Positions 1-8,941 of a DNA stretch of 64,000 nt are shown piece by piece. Location: contig NZ_JAZHFT010000007.1 in the NCBI RefSeq assembly GCF_036541425.1, positions 62,001 through 126,000 of the forward strand, in the 5' to 3' direction. Both the position numbers and the translations under genes were made by a program. Each line of letters starts with the position of its first letter. The first letter of the stretch is position 1. The notes under the pieces are model-generated. The model saw only the letters and a list, made by a program, of their open reading frames with translations. It had not been told where the DNA came from and did not search any database. The stretch is from Consotaella aegiceratis (GTDB lineage Bacteria; Pseudomonadota; Alphaproteobacteria; Rhizobiales; Rhizobiaceae).

Positions 1-2
1 CC

Positions 3-83
3 TTCCTCGATCTGTATCGCCGCGCTGATCGGAGCCTCTACAGGGCCAAGGCCTCGGGACGGGACCAGCTGACGTTCGGTTAA
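3..83 (+). CDS. C-terminal end of a GGDEF-domain protein (partial)
   Basis: Frame 3 from the left edge encodes 26 residues and a TAA stop. It contains ADRSLYRAKASGRDQL, the conserved last helix of diguanylate cyclase GGDEF domains (consensus ADxALYxAKxxGRN). The gene starts outside the window, so catalytic status and any sensor domain cannot be judged. It is convergent with the HAD gene that follows. The family synthesises cyclic-di-GMP from two GTP. Confidence 0.75.
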   Translation, partial: FLDLYRRADRSLYRAKASGRDQLTFG

Positions 84-138
84 CGAGGGACGCGCGTCTC
101 AAGTCCGCACGCCTGGATCGTTCGCCAGCGCGGGAGGC

Positions 139-732
139 CTAAACCAGGTCTCGCAGTCTCTTCTCTCTGGTCCAGAGGACTGCGCCCCACCCCGCCTCCA
201 GGGCGGCTTCGACATTTGCTCGGGTATCGTCGACGAGAACCAGCGATTCCGGCCGGTGGCCGCTTTGGCATGCGGCCGCTTCGAAGAAGGCGCGCTCCGG
301 CTTTCGCGCTCCGATTTGAGCGGAGTAGACGATCCCATCCACGTGGTGGCGCAGACCGAGATCATTCATCAGATGAGCGGCCCGCAGATGGTCCTGGTTG
401 GTCGCCAGAACGATGCGAATTCCGCGCCGTCGAAGGTCGCTGCAATCGGCGAGGGCAGCCTCGTCGAGACGTGCGTCCATTGCGAACCAGTAGTCGATGA
501 AATCTTGCGGTTTCAAGGATGGCGCCAGACCAGCGAGTGCGGTTTCAATCACGCTCCATAGCTGTTTGCGGCCGGTCACGATCTCGTTCCAGTGCGGCTC
601 GAAGAGTACTGCGTGCAAGGCGTCGCGACTGATGCCGAGATCCGACCCGATGTCGGTCGCCCAGAACAGGCCATCGGCGGGCCGCCCGTTGACGAGGACG
701 CCGTCGACATCCAGCATGAGGCATCGCTGCAT
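139..732 (-). CDS. HAD-superfamily hydrolase
   Basis: The 197-residue protein opens with the HAD nucleophile motif DVDGVL (residues 8-13; the first Asp is the nucleophile). It also has motif II in LATNQ (about residue 110), the motif III Lys in GARKPE and the metal-binding acidic pair in VLVDDT (about residue 167). A cap region of about 80 residues lies between motifs I and II, as in the haloacid dehalogenase/phosphoglycolate phosphatase type. It is probably a cytoplasmic phosphatase; the substrate cannot be inferred. One difference from the classical family is motif I ending in DGV instead of DGT, which is common in HAD-IA members. It starts with ATG and stands alone, convergent with the preceding GGDEF gene. 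Confidence 0.85.
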   Translation of the reverse strand: MQRCLMLDVDGVLVNGRPADGLFWATDIGSDLGISRDALHAVLFEPHWNEIVTGRKQLWSVIETALAGLAPSLKPQDFIDYWFAMDARLDEAALADCSDLRRRGIRIVLATNQDHLRAAHLMNDLGLRHHVDGIVYSAQIGARKPERAFFEAAACQSGHRPESLVLVDDTRANVEAALEAGWGAVLWTREKRLRDLV

Positions 733-902
733 CGTATCTGTGCTCCCCGCGGCAGATCTATCGCCAAGCGATCATCGATCGAAGAGCGGTCGCGTACAAG
801 AGAACAGGACCGTCGCCGGCAATTCCAGAGGGACCGTCGATGACCGCGGTCCACGACCTCGTAGGTCGATTTCAGACTCCCGTTGTGGACCGCCGAGGCA
901 AG

Positions 903-1205
903 TCACTGGTCCGAGGCGTCGGACGTCACCGAGAGTTCAGGGCTCAAGGGTCTGACAGACGGGATCGGGTGGCGAGTGTCGAGATAGAGCCAGGTGTCGA
1001 CCTTCTGGCTGTCGCAGCGCGGGCAGCGAATGGGAAGTTTGGGCTTGGGGTGGCCGATCCAGACGAAGTCCGGCCCCACCGACTGTTGAACCTGCTCGAG
1101 ATCGACGTCGAACGCTGCCCGGCACTCAAGGCAGAGCCCGTGCATGGTGGATCGAGCCTCCCGGAGGCCGCCGATAGTATGAAGTGGGCGTGCGCTGAGC
1201 GTCAT
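903..1205 (-). CDS. Small zinc-ribbon protein of unknown function
   Basis: From the ATG at 1205 it encodes 100 residues. A CLEC pair and a CPRC pair about 35 residues apart form a four-Cys zinc-ribbon pattern. The segment between them has VGPDFVWIGHPKPKLP, and the C-terminus is not recognisable. The reading frame stays open to an earlier ATG at 1328, but that extension lacks the domain and would overlap the toxin promoter region, so the downstream start is preferred. Such short ribbons often bind nucleic acid or act as metal-binding adaptors; no function is claimed. Confidence 0.6.
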   Translation of the reverse strand: MTLSARPLHTIGGLREARSTMHGLCLECRAAFDVDLEQVQQSVGPDFVWIGHPKPKLPIRCPRCDSQKVDTWLYLDTRHPIPSVRPLSPELSVTSDASDQ

Positions 1206-1337
1206 TTTTCGGGAGATAGAGTCGGACACGGATGGCGGCAAGACGGTTTTAACCGTCTTGTCATCGATGGGGCTGGGGCAGAGGGCAAAGGCGACGCTGA
1301 ATGCGATGATCCGATGCGTCTCCAGCACGATGCGGTA

Positions 1338-1365
1338 TTGACAAGGGTTAGCTGGTAGCTAACAT
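1338..1365 (+). promoter_or_regulatory. Toxin-antitoxin promoter with palindromic operator
   Basis: A perfect -35 box TTGACA lies at 1338-1343. A -10-like TAACAT lies at 1360-1365 with a 16-bp spacer. Between and overlapping them is a perfect inverted repeat GTTAGCT-GGT-AGCTAAC at 1347-1363. Overlap of the palindrome with the core promoter is what autorepression by the XRE antitoxin would need. The predicted transcription start (about 1372) falls at the ATG at 1373, so the toxin message may be leaderless. Confidence 0.6.
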
Positions 1366-1366
1366 C

Positions 1367-1624
1367 ATGGGTATGAAAGCCGTTCAATATCAGAAGCAGG
1401 CGCTGAAGGTATTGCGGCGCATGCCACGGAATACGGCTCAAACAATCCGCCAGAAGATCGAGCAATATGCGGAAGACCCAAAAAGCCTTCGCAACAACGT
1501 CAAACTGTTGGCAGGCAGGCCGGGCAAGCGGCTGCGGGTCGGAGACTGGCGGGTGATCTTCGACGAAGACGACTGCGTCATCGATATTCGTGAGGTCGGA
1601 CCTCGGGGCAGCATCTACGAGTGA
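1367..1624 (+). CDS. RelE/ParE-family toxin
   Basis: The protein has 85 residues, or 83 if translation starts at the ATG at 1373. The basic N-terminal half (VQYQKQALKVLRRMP) is followed by LLAGRPGKRLRVGDWRVIF and a C-terminal DIREVGPRGSIYE. This is the RelE/ParE fold pattern with conserved Arg residues in the RVGDWRVIF strand. Family members are ribosome-dependent mRNA endonucleases or gyrase inhibitors; the exact target cannot be read. The toxin comes first and the HTH antitoxin second, the HigBA-like order. No Shine-Dalgarno sequence is visible before either ATG, in keeping with a leaderless message. Confidence 0.85.
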   Translation: MGMKAVQYQKQALKVLRRMPRNTAQTIRQKIEQYAEDPKSLRNNVKLLAGRPGKRLRVGDWRVIFDEDDCVIDIREVGPRGSIYE

Positions 1625-1637
1625 CAGGAGCACGGTC

Positions 1638-2006
1638 GTGCAGGTTGATTTCATCGAGAAGGACGGTGTCCGTCTGGCCGTGCTGCCAGAGGCCGAATTT
1701 CGGCGTCTGGTGGAAAAGGCCGAGATGGCCGACGACATCGCCGCTTATGACGATGCCAAGCGTCGCTTGGCGAGCGGCGAGGACGAGATGATACCGGCTG
1801 AGTTTGCCCACCGCCTCCTCGACGGGGAGAACCCGATCCGCGTGTGGCGAGAATTTCGCGGCATGACTGCCACCCAACTCGCCGAGCGCATCGGCATCGC
1901 CAAAGCTTATCTGTCGCAGCTCGAGAGCGGTCGGCGCGAAGGCAGCATGCGGACGCTGCGCGCTTTGGCCGAAGTGCTCAAGGTCGACGTCGATGATTTG
2001 ATTTGA
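1638..2006 (+). CDS. XRE-type antitoxin of the RelE-like pair
   Basis: The GTG at 1638 is chosen as start because GGAG at 1627-1630 sits 7 nt upstream. It gives 122 residues, and an upstream start inside the toxin gene is less likely. The N-terminal half (VQVDFIEKDGVRLAVLPEAEF, then an acidic helix) probably binds the toxin. The C-terminal half is a helix-turn-helix XRE domain containing FRGMTATQLAERIGIAKAYL and SQLESGRREGSMRTLRALA. It should neutralise the toxin and repress the operon through the palindrome at 1347-1363. The start lies 13 nt after the toxin stop, so the two are co-transcribed. Confidence 0.85.
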   Translation: MQVDFIEKDGVRLAVLPEAEFRRLVEKAEMADDIAAYDDAKRRLASGEDEMIPAEFAHRLLDGENPIRVWREFRGMTATQLAERIGIAKAYLSQLESGRREGSMRTLRALAEVLKVDVDDLI

Positions 2007-2051
2007 CGCTGAGCCCGAGGCCGTCGATCGCACACTTAGCGTGACTTAGGC

Positions 2052-2080
2052 GCGAGAATGGTTTCTCGCCCGTCGCGAGA
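2052..2080. terminator. Candidate hairpin between antitoxin and tRNA-Lys
   Basis: GCGAGAA (2052-2058) pairs with TTCTCGC (2063-2069), and TCTCGC (2064-2069) can instead pair with GCGAGA (2075-2080), so two mutually exclusive hairpins are possible. The position between convergent transcription units suits a terminator, but there is no U tract. Confidence 0.35.
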
Positions 2081-2118
2081 GCGTTCTGCCAGCCGTACCG
2101 CGCGTTTTGCGGAGAAAG

Positions 2119-2194
<76 letters not shown>

Positions 2195-2509
2195 AAACCG
2201 GCGACCTGCGCCGCAACGCTGTTCGCGTTGACGGCGGCTATATAACCAGCCTGTTCCCGCCTGTCCACCACCGTATCGGCGGAGTCTGTGCATTTTCTGT
2301 GATGCTTCGTATCGGCACCGGAAACCGGGAGAGGGCGAGCGCTCGCGGCGGGCTGCGGCTGGCCGACAACGCGGCGCGCCCAGGCGTCATACGCCGGGGA
2401 CAGCGCCCCATCGGGCCCATGCCTTCTCCAACGCCGATCGTCGGATCGGCGCGACACGGCATAGGTTGGGATGAGGAGGATGAGGAATGCGACCGTGTGA
2501 GCTGGTCTC
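2195..2509. other. Non-coding stretch upstream of tRNA-Lys
   Basis: This 315-bp stretch holds the promoter side of the tRNA gene and the 3' flank of the small gene that follows. Frames here are open on both strands, but they are arginine-rich and low in complexity and show no domain. No repeat or RNA structure was recognised. Confidence 0.4.
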
Positions 2510-2752
2510 TCAGGACGCGGCTTTCCATTCCCGCCAGTGCGTCGGGTTCACGTTGACGAGGCGGCCCGTCTTGGCGTTGATCCAGCCTTCGATCGTGCGC
2601 CGGCACGGGAAGACGAGCGGATGCGGATCGTCGTCCTCGATGACGGCCAACTGCAGATCGCGGTCGAACAGGGCGCTGGATATTTCCTTCCACATACCCG
2701 TGACTATAGCCAACGCGTCGCGCATCCCCTTGATCTGGATTAACTCTTGCAA
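2510..2752 (-). CDS. Small conserved-looking hypothetical protein
   Basis: The frame gives 80 residues from a TTG at 2752, or 71 from the ATG at 2725, which has AAGGGG directly in front of it. The C-terminal part reads PLVFPCRRTIEGWINAKTG and then WREWKA, a balanced composition unlike the shadow frames around it. It has no signal peptide or membrane segment. It resembles short uncharacterised rhizobial proteins, but I do not recognise a named family. It lies divergently upstream of the HAD-UbiA gene. Confidence 0.55.
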   Translation of the reverse strand: MQELIQIKGMRDALAIVTGMWKEISSALFDRDLQLAVIEDDDPHPLVFPCRRTIEGWINAKTGRLVNVNPTHWREWKAAS

Positions 2753-3037
2753 AAAAGCACGGGCAGCCTTTCACTCTGCGGGCTGCTCGGTTTCGCCCGG
2801 CCGGAGTGACGTCGGATCCAATCGATGAGGCGCGTGAGCACAAAGACCGTTTCGGACCGGAAATAGATTCAAGTCGTCATAAAGATCGTAACGCTGAATT
2901 CACCCTAGCCGAAAAGATCAGCCCACCAAACTTCCTTTACGCCACTCTGTTCATTCCCTGGCAACGCCGGCAAGACCAAGGTGTCCTCGTCGCGACATCA
3001 GCTCCTCGACGAAGAGCTGAAGAGAGGACAGGGTGGA

Positions 3038-4474
3038 ATGGACGCCAGAGTCATCCAGAAAGTTCGACCGATCTATGTCGATCTCGACGGAACGCTGATC
3101 AAGACCGATCTACTATGGGAATCCTTGGCCATGCTGGCGCGCCAGCATCCGCTGACGCTGTGGCGCGTTCCGTTCTGGATGGCCGCCGGCAAGGCACGGC
3201 TCAAGGCCGAACTCGCCAAGCGCATCGACTTTAAGGCCGAGCTTCTGCCTTATCGCGAAGAGCTCGTCGCGGAACTGGCGTCGGCGCGCGCAGACGGTCG
3301 GCGGATCGTCCTGGCCACCGGCGCCAACGAGCGGCTCGCTCAGGCGGTCGCCGATCATCTCGGCATCTTCGACGACGTGATGGCGAGCAGCGACACGATC
3401 AATCTGACGGCCGATCGCAAGCTTCAGCGCATCGAGGCCGAGGCCGATGCCCACGGCTTCGACTATGTCGGCAATTCGCGTGAGGATCTCTGCCTTCTGG
3501 AGGCGTCGGCCGAGCCGACCGTGGTGGCGCCGGATCGCCATGCGGGACATTGGCAACGCCAGACCGGGGCACGGCGGCTGAATGACGACGGCAGCCGCGC
3601 ACGGGCCGCGCTGCATGCGATGCGGCCGCACCAATGGGCGAAGAACGTCCTGGTTTTCGTGCCGCTGACGCTCAGCCACGACTTCCTCGACTTTCCCATG
3701 CTGATCGCTGGTCTGCTGGCCTTTTTCAGCTTTTCGTTCGCGGCGTCCTCGGTCTACATCTGCAACGATCTTCTCGATCTGGAGTCGGACCGGCGCCACA
3801 AGACCAAGTGCCGGCGCCCATTCGCCAGCGGCACGCTGCCCATTCCGGCGGGGCTCAAGCTCGCGGCCGGGCTATTCGTGGCGGCCTTTGCGATCTCGGC
3901 CTTCCTGCCGCCCGACTATCGCCTGATCCTGATGGCCTATTTGGTGATGACCTCCGGCTATTCGCTGTTCATCAAGCGGATGCTGTTGATCGACACGCTG
4001 GTGCTGGCCGGGCTCTATACGGTGCGCATCGTCGGCGGCGCGGCGGCTGCGGACGTCGGCATCTCGTTCTGGCTGATCGCCTTTTCGATCTTTTTCTTTC
4101 TCTCGCTGGCGCTGGTCAAGCGCTACACCGAGATCGTGGATTTCGGCGGCGGCGCGGAGCGCTCCAAGACCGGGCGCGGCTATGTCGACGTCGACCTGGA
4201 GACGCTCAGCCAGGCCGGCATGGCCTCGGGCTTCGCCTCCGTGCTCGTTCTCGCCCTTTATATCGACAGCTCCGACGTGCGGCATCTCTACGATGTGCCT
4301 TGGCTCATCTGGCCGCTCTGTCCGCTGGTTCTCTATATCATCGTGAGGATCTGGGTCCTCGCCCGGCGCAACCAGATGCACGACGACCCGGTGGTCTTCA
4401 TCATGCATGACTGGCGCAGCCAGATCATGATCGGGCTCGGCGCCATCATGTTCCTGACGGCCTCCTATGTCTGA
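3038..4474 (+). CDS. HAD phosphatase-UbiA prenyltransferase fusion (polyprenyl-phosphate phosphoribosyltransferase-like)
   Basis: The ATG at 3038 is preferred over one at 2981 because of the purine-rich GAGGACAGGGTGG before it; it gives 478 residues. Residues 1-180 form a HAD domain with nucleophile motif DLDGTL, LATGA and a late GNSREDL acidic site. The rest is a UbiA-type membrane domain with about eight helices and the motif NDLLDLESDRRHKTKCRRP, which matches the NDxxDxxxDxxHxxKxxRP pattern of decaprenyl-phosphate phosphoribosyltransferases (mycobacterial Rv3806c type). Expected role: transfer of phosphoribose from PRPP to polyprenyl phosphate. The HAD domain may then remove the 5-phosphate (inference). 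The 3' end overlaps the oxidase gene by 8 nt, so translation is coupled. Confidence 0.82.
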   Translation: MDARVIQKVRPIYVDLDGTLIKTDLLWESLAMLARQHPLTLWRVPFWMAAGKARLKAELAKRIDFKAELLPYREELVAELASARADGRRIVLATGANERLAQAVADHLGIFDDVMASSDTINLTADRKLQRIEAEADAHGFDYVGNSREDLCLLEASAEPTVVAPDRHAGHWQRQTGARRLNDDGSRARAALHAMRPHQWAKNVLVFVPLTLSHDFLDFPMLIAGLLAFFSFSFAASSVYICNDLLDLESDRRHKTKCRRPFASGTLPIPAGLKLAAGLFVAAFAISAFLPPDYRLILMAYLVMTSGYSLFIKRMLLIDTLVLAGLYTVRIVGGAAAADVGISFWLIAFSIFFFLSLALVKRYTEIVDFGGGAERSKTGRGYVDVDLETLSQAGMASGFASVLVLALYIDSSDVRHLYDVPWLIWPLCPLVLYIIVRIWVLARRNQMHDDPVVFIMHDWRSQIMIGLGAIMFLTASYV

Positions 4475-5807
4475 CGCTCGCTACGAAAGCTGGGGACGCC
4501 TCGACCGCGATCCCGTGCACGCCCGGCCCCTGGACGAGGCGCCGTTCCGCCAGATCGGCGAGGGAGGGCTGCTGCCCTTCGGCAACGGCCGTTCCTATGG
4601 CGACAGCTGCCAGAACCGGGCCGGCGAACTGATCGATTGCCGCGGCGCCGACCGCATCCTGGCCTTTGATTCCGAACGCGGCGTGATCATCGTCGAAGCC
4701 GGCGTCCTGCTGCCCGAAATCATCCGGATGGCGGCGCCGAGCGGCTGGTTCCTACCCGCCACGCCCGGCACCCAGTTCGTCACCGTCGGAGGCGCCATCG
4801 CCAACGACGTGCACGGCAAGAACCATCACCGCCGCGGCACGTTCGGGCGCTGGGTCAGGGCCTTCGAGCTCGAGCGCTCCGATCGGGGACGGCTGGTCTG
4901 CTCGGCGGACGCCAATGCCGACCTTTTCGCCGCGACGATTGGCGGCATGGGGTTGACCGGGGTGATCCGCTGGGCGGAGATCCAACTCCTCAAGGTGCCG
5001 TCGCTGACCATCGACCAGACGACGCTTCGCTTCGACCGTCTGGACGACTATTTCGACGCGGCGGCCGAGGCTGACGACGCCCACGAATATTCCGTCGCCT
5101 GGATCGACTCTCTTGCAACCGGCCGATCGCTGGGTCGCGGCCATCTGATCATGGGCGACCATGCCGAGGAGGGGGACCTGAAGGGGCGGGCGGGCCGGCC
5201 GCTTTTCAGCGTGCCGTTCACGCCCCCGATCAGCCCGCTCTCCGGCCTTTCGCTCAAGGCGTTCAACGAGGCGTTTTTCCGCAAGATGCCGAACGGATCC
5301 AGCCGTCGCCGCAGCCGCTTCGAGCCGTTCTTCTATCCGCTCGACCGCGTCGGGCGTTGGAACCGGCTCTACGGGCCGCGTGGCATGCACCAGCATCAGA
5401 GCGTCGTGCCCGACGACGTGGCACGCGAGGCCGTGCGCGCGCTCATCGAATGCGCGCAGGCGCATGGCCAGGGCTCGTTCCTCACGGTGCTGAAGCGCTT
5501 CGGCGCCGTGCCGAGCCCCGGCATCCTCAGCTTTCCTCGCCCCGGTTACACGCTGACGCTCGATTTTCCGCACCGCGGCGAGGCGACGCTCAAGCTGCTC
5601 GCGGAGCTGGATCGGCTGGTCGTGGCCGCCGGCGGCGCGCTGAACCCCTACAAGGACGCCCATATGGCTCCGGATGTCTTTGAAGCCTCCTTCGCCAATT
5701 GGGGCGAACTGGAGCGGTATCGCGATCCGGCGATGGTCTCCGACTTCTGGCGCCGCACCGCACTGGCATTGCCGGCGCCCGCAGCCGCCCGGATCGCGGC
5801 GGAATAA
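4467..5807 (+). CDS. DprE1-like FAD-dependent decaprenylphosphoryl-ribose 2-oxidase
   Basis: The 446-residue protein has a VAO-type FAD domain with GNGRSYGDS (about residues 39-47) and TPGTQFVTVGGAIANDVHGK followed by NHH, the signature of DprE1 enzymes. The substrate domain contains LSFPRPGYTLTLDFP and then NPYKDA. In Mycobacterium DprE1 oxidises the 2-hydroxyl of polyprenylphosphoryl-ribose as the first half of its epimerisation to arabinose; Azorhizobium NoeCHOP proteins are described for an analogous D-arabinose donor. The position matching mycobacterial Cys387 (in PGWNxCVDFP) appears to be Thr here (PGYTLTLDFP). The gene overlaps the UbiA gene upstream and is probably cytoplasmic and membrane-associated. 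Confidence 0.88.
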   Translation: MSDARYESWGRLDRDPVHARPLDEAPFRQIGEGGLLPFGNGRSYGDSCQNRAGELIDCRGADRILAFDSERGVIIVEAGVLLPEIIRMAAPSGWFLPATPGTQFVTVGGAIANDVHGKNHHRRGTFGRWVRAFELERSDRGRLVCSADANADLFAATIGGMGLTGVIRWAEIQLLKVPSLTIDQTTLRFDRLDDYFDAAAEADDAHEYSVAWIDSLATGRSLGRGHLIMGDHAEEGDLKGRAGRPLFSVPFTPPISPLSGLSLKAFNEAFFRKMPNGSSRRRSRFEPFFYPLDRVGRWNRLYGPRGMHQHQSVVPDDVAREAVRALIECAQAHGQGSFLTVLKRFGAVPSPGILSFPRPGYTLTLDFPHRGEATLKLLAELDRLVVAAGGALNPYKDAHMAPDVFEASFANWGELERYRDPAMVSDFWRRTALALPAPAAARIAAE

Positions 5808-5824
5808 ACGCAACGGACGCGGTC

Positions 5825-5843
5825 CGGCCGGGTCGCCCGGCCG
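5825..5843. other. GC-rich hairpin in the oxidase-transporter gap
   Basis: CGGCCGGG (5825-5832) and CCCGGCCG (5836-5843) form a perfect 8-bp stem with loop TCG. It lies in the 146-nt gap after the oxidase stop, has no U tract, and may be an mRNA-stability element or partial terminator inside the operon. Confidence 0.45.
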
Positions 5844-5953
5844 TCGCGGACTGCGATTGTGGGACCGCTTCGCGAGCGGCCTCGTCGAGAAAATCCTAGT
5901 GGCATTCCGCCAATGGTCGCGGGGGTGCCGGTCACCGGGAAGGTGCGAATAGC

Positions 5954-6391
5954 ATGGCGAAGTACATACCCTTCATTCTCTTCACCGTGTTCACCAACGC
6001 GGCGGCCCAGGTCATGCTGAAATACGGCATGATGCAGCTCGGCCCGCTGTCGTTTGCGGGCGTGAACCCGGTGCTCAAGATCCTGCAGATCGTGTTCAGC
6101 CCGTTCGTCTTCCTGGGGCTCTGCACCTTCGTCATCTCGATGGCGTCGCATCTCTTCGTGCTGTCGAAGGTCGAGCTGTCCTTTGCCTATCCCTTTCTGT
6201 CGCTCGCTTATGTGGTCGTCGCGGTGATCGCCTATTTCGTCTTCCGCGAGGACCTCAACGCCTCGCGGATCGCCGGCATCGCGCTGATCTGCATCGGCAC
6301 GATCTTCATTGCCCAGGGCGGCAGCCGCATCCACGAGGACGGCGACGTCGCCGCCCTTACCCCCGATTCCGCGCACGAGGTTTCCCGATGA
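5954..6391 (+). CDS. Small DMT/SMR-type transporter, candidate lipid-linked sugar flippase
   Basis: The 145-residue protein has four predicted helices (about residues 5-22, 45-66, 73-97 and 105-122), including QVMLKYGM near the first and PFLSLAYVVVAV in the third, as in EamA/ArnE-like half-size drug/metabolite transporters. Length and helix count match ArnE/ArnF, which flip undecaprenyl-phosphate-aminoarabinose. Placement in this cluster suggests it flips the polyprenyl-phosphate sugar to the periplasm (inference). AGGTGCG precedes the ATG. It overlaps the next gene by ATGA. Confidence 0.8.
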   Translation: MAKYIPFILFTVFTNAAAQVMLKYGMMQLGPLSFAGVNPVLKILQIVFSPFVFLGLCTFVISMASHLFVLSKVELSFAYPFLSLAYVVVAVIAYFVFREDLNASRIAGIALICIGTIFIAQGGSRIHEDGDVAALTPDSAHEVSR

Positions 6392-7401
6392 AACACATCC
6401 TGTTCGGCGGCGACGGTTTCGTCGGCCGCCATCTCGCTCAGAAGCTGGTCGAGGACGGCGAGGAGGTGATCGTCGCCGACATCGCCAAGAGCCCGCTGCC
6501 GCACTACGCCCAGTGCCGCCACATCGCGACCGACGTCACCGATCAGGCCGCGGTCGACGCGGTGCCGATCGCGGCCGACGACATGGTCTACAACCTGTCG
6601 GCCAAGATGCTGTCGCCGATCATGCCACGCGCCAAGCGCCACGACTTCTTCTGGCCGGTGAACTACCACGGCACCGAGCACATCATCCTGGCGATGGAAA
6701 AGGCCGGCGCCGGGCGGCTCGTGCACTTTACCACCGACATGATCTATGGCCACACGGTCGTCACTCCGATGACCGAGGATCATCCCGTCGCGCCGCTCGG
6801 CGAATACGGTCTGTCCAAGCTCCGGACGGAGGAACTGGCTCAGGTCTGGCGCGACCGCGGCATGCGGATCTCGCTGTTCCGGCCGCGCCTCATCATCGGG
6901 CCGGGCCGGCTCGGCATTCTCGAAAAACTGTTCAAGCTGATCGATCGAAACCTTCCTGTCCCGATGATCGGCTCGGGGAAGAACCCCTATCAGTTCATCT
7001 CTGTTTTCGATTGTGCCGAGGCGGCCCGTCTCGCCTGGAAGGCGGGCGTGCCCAACGAGGCCTACAATCTGGGTTCGCTCAATCCGCCGCCGGTCCGGAA
7101 GCTCCTGGGCGACCTGATCAAGGATGCAGGGTCGAAATCCTTCCTGCTGCCGACGCCCGCCTGGGCGGTGAAGCGGACGCTGGATACCCTGGATCTCGTC
7201 AACATGCCGCTGATGGATCCCGAGCAGTATCTCATCGCCGACGAAGAGTGCGTGCTCGACGTCGGCAAGGGCGAGCGCGATCTCGGCTGGGTGCCGCGGT
7301 ACCGCGACGAGGACATGCTGATCGCCGCCTATCGCGAATATCGCGCCAAGCTCGCGGGCCGGCTGTCGTCGGCCGCGGCCCATCCGGCCCCGGCCGAATA
7401 G
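6388..7401 (+). CDS. NAD-dependent epimerase/dehydratase (extended SDR)
   Basis: The 337-residue protein begins with a Rossmann GGDGFVG motif (residues 7-13). It has the catalytic segment HFTTDMIYGHT (Thr/Ser position) and YGLSK as the YxxxK pair at about residue 148. RPRLIIGPG and NPYQFISVFD are typical of extended SDR sugar-nucleotide or sugar-modifying enzymes. Mycobacterial DprE2, which reduces the DprE1 product, is a shorter classical SDR, so a DprE2-like role is plausible but not shown. An alternative is modification of a sugar nucleotide feeding the same glycan. Its start overlaps the transporter stop. Confidence 0.85.
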   Translation: MKHILFGGDGFVGRHLAQKLVEDGEEVIVADIAKSPLPHYAQCRHIATDVTDQAAVDAVPIAADDMVYNLSAKMLSPIMPRAKRHDFFWPVNYHGTEHIILAMEKAGAGRLVHFTTDMIYGHTVVTPMTEDHPVAPLGEYGLSKLRTEELAQVWRDRGMRISLFRPRLIIGPGRLGILEKLFKLIDRNLPVPMIGSGKNPYQFISVFDCAEAARLAWKAGVPNEAYNLGSLNPPPVRKLLGDLIKDAGSKSFLLPTPAWAVKRTLDTLDLVNMPLMDPEQYLIADEECVLDVGKGERDLGWVPRYRDEDMLIAAYREYRAKLAGRLSSAAAHPAPAE

Positions 7402-7424
7402 CTGGCCAAACAAGGAGAATTGGG

Positions 7425-8879
<1,455 letters not shown>

Positions 8880-8900
8880 GCTGTCCTCGGCCCCACTGAC

Positions 8901-8941
8901 AGGAAAAGCCGGGATGCCTATCGGGCGTCCCGGCTTTTCCT
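8901..8941. terminator. Bidirectional intrinsic terminator
   Basis: An 18-bp stem (8901-8918 with 8924-8941, one G-T wobble) encloses loop TATCG. The arms begin AGGAAAAGCCGGGA and end TCCCGGCTTTTCCT, so a T-rich tail exists on both strands. It sits between convergent genes and overlaps the stop of the membrane protein at 8940. Confidence 0.85.

Noticed and set aside
6309..7424. 372-codon upstream extension of the aminotransferase frame
   Set aside because: It lies over the SDR gene in another frame, is Arg-rich, and AAGGAG at 7412-7417 supports the ATG at 7425.
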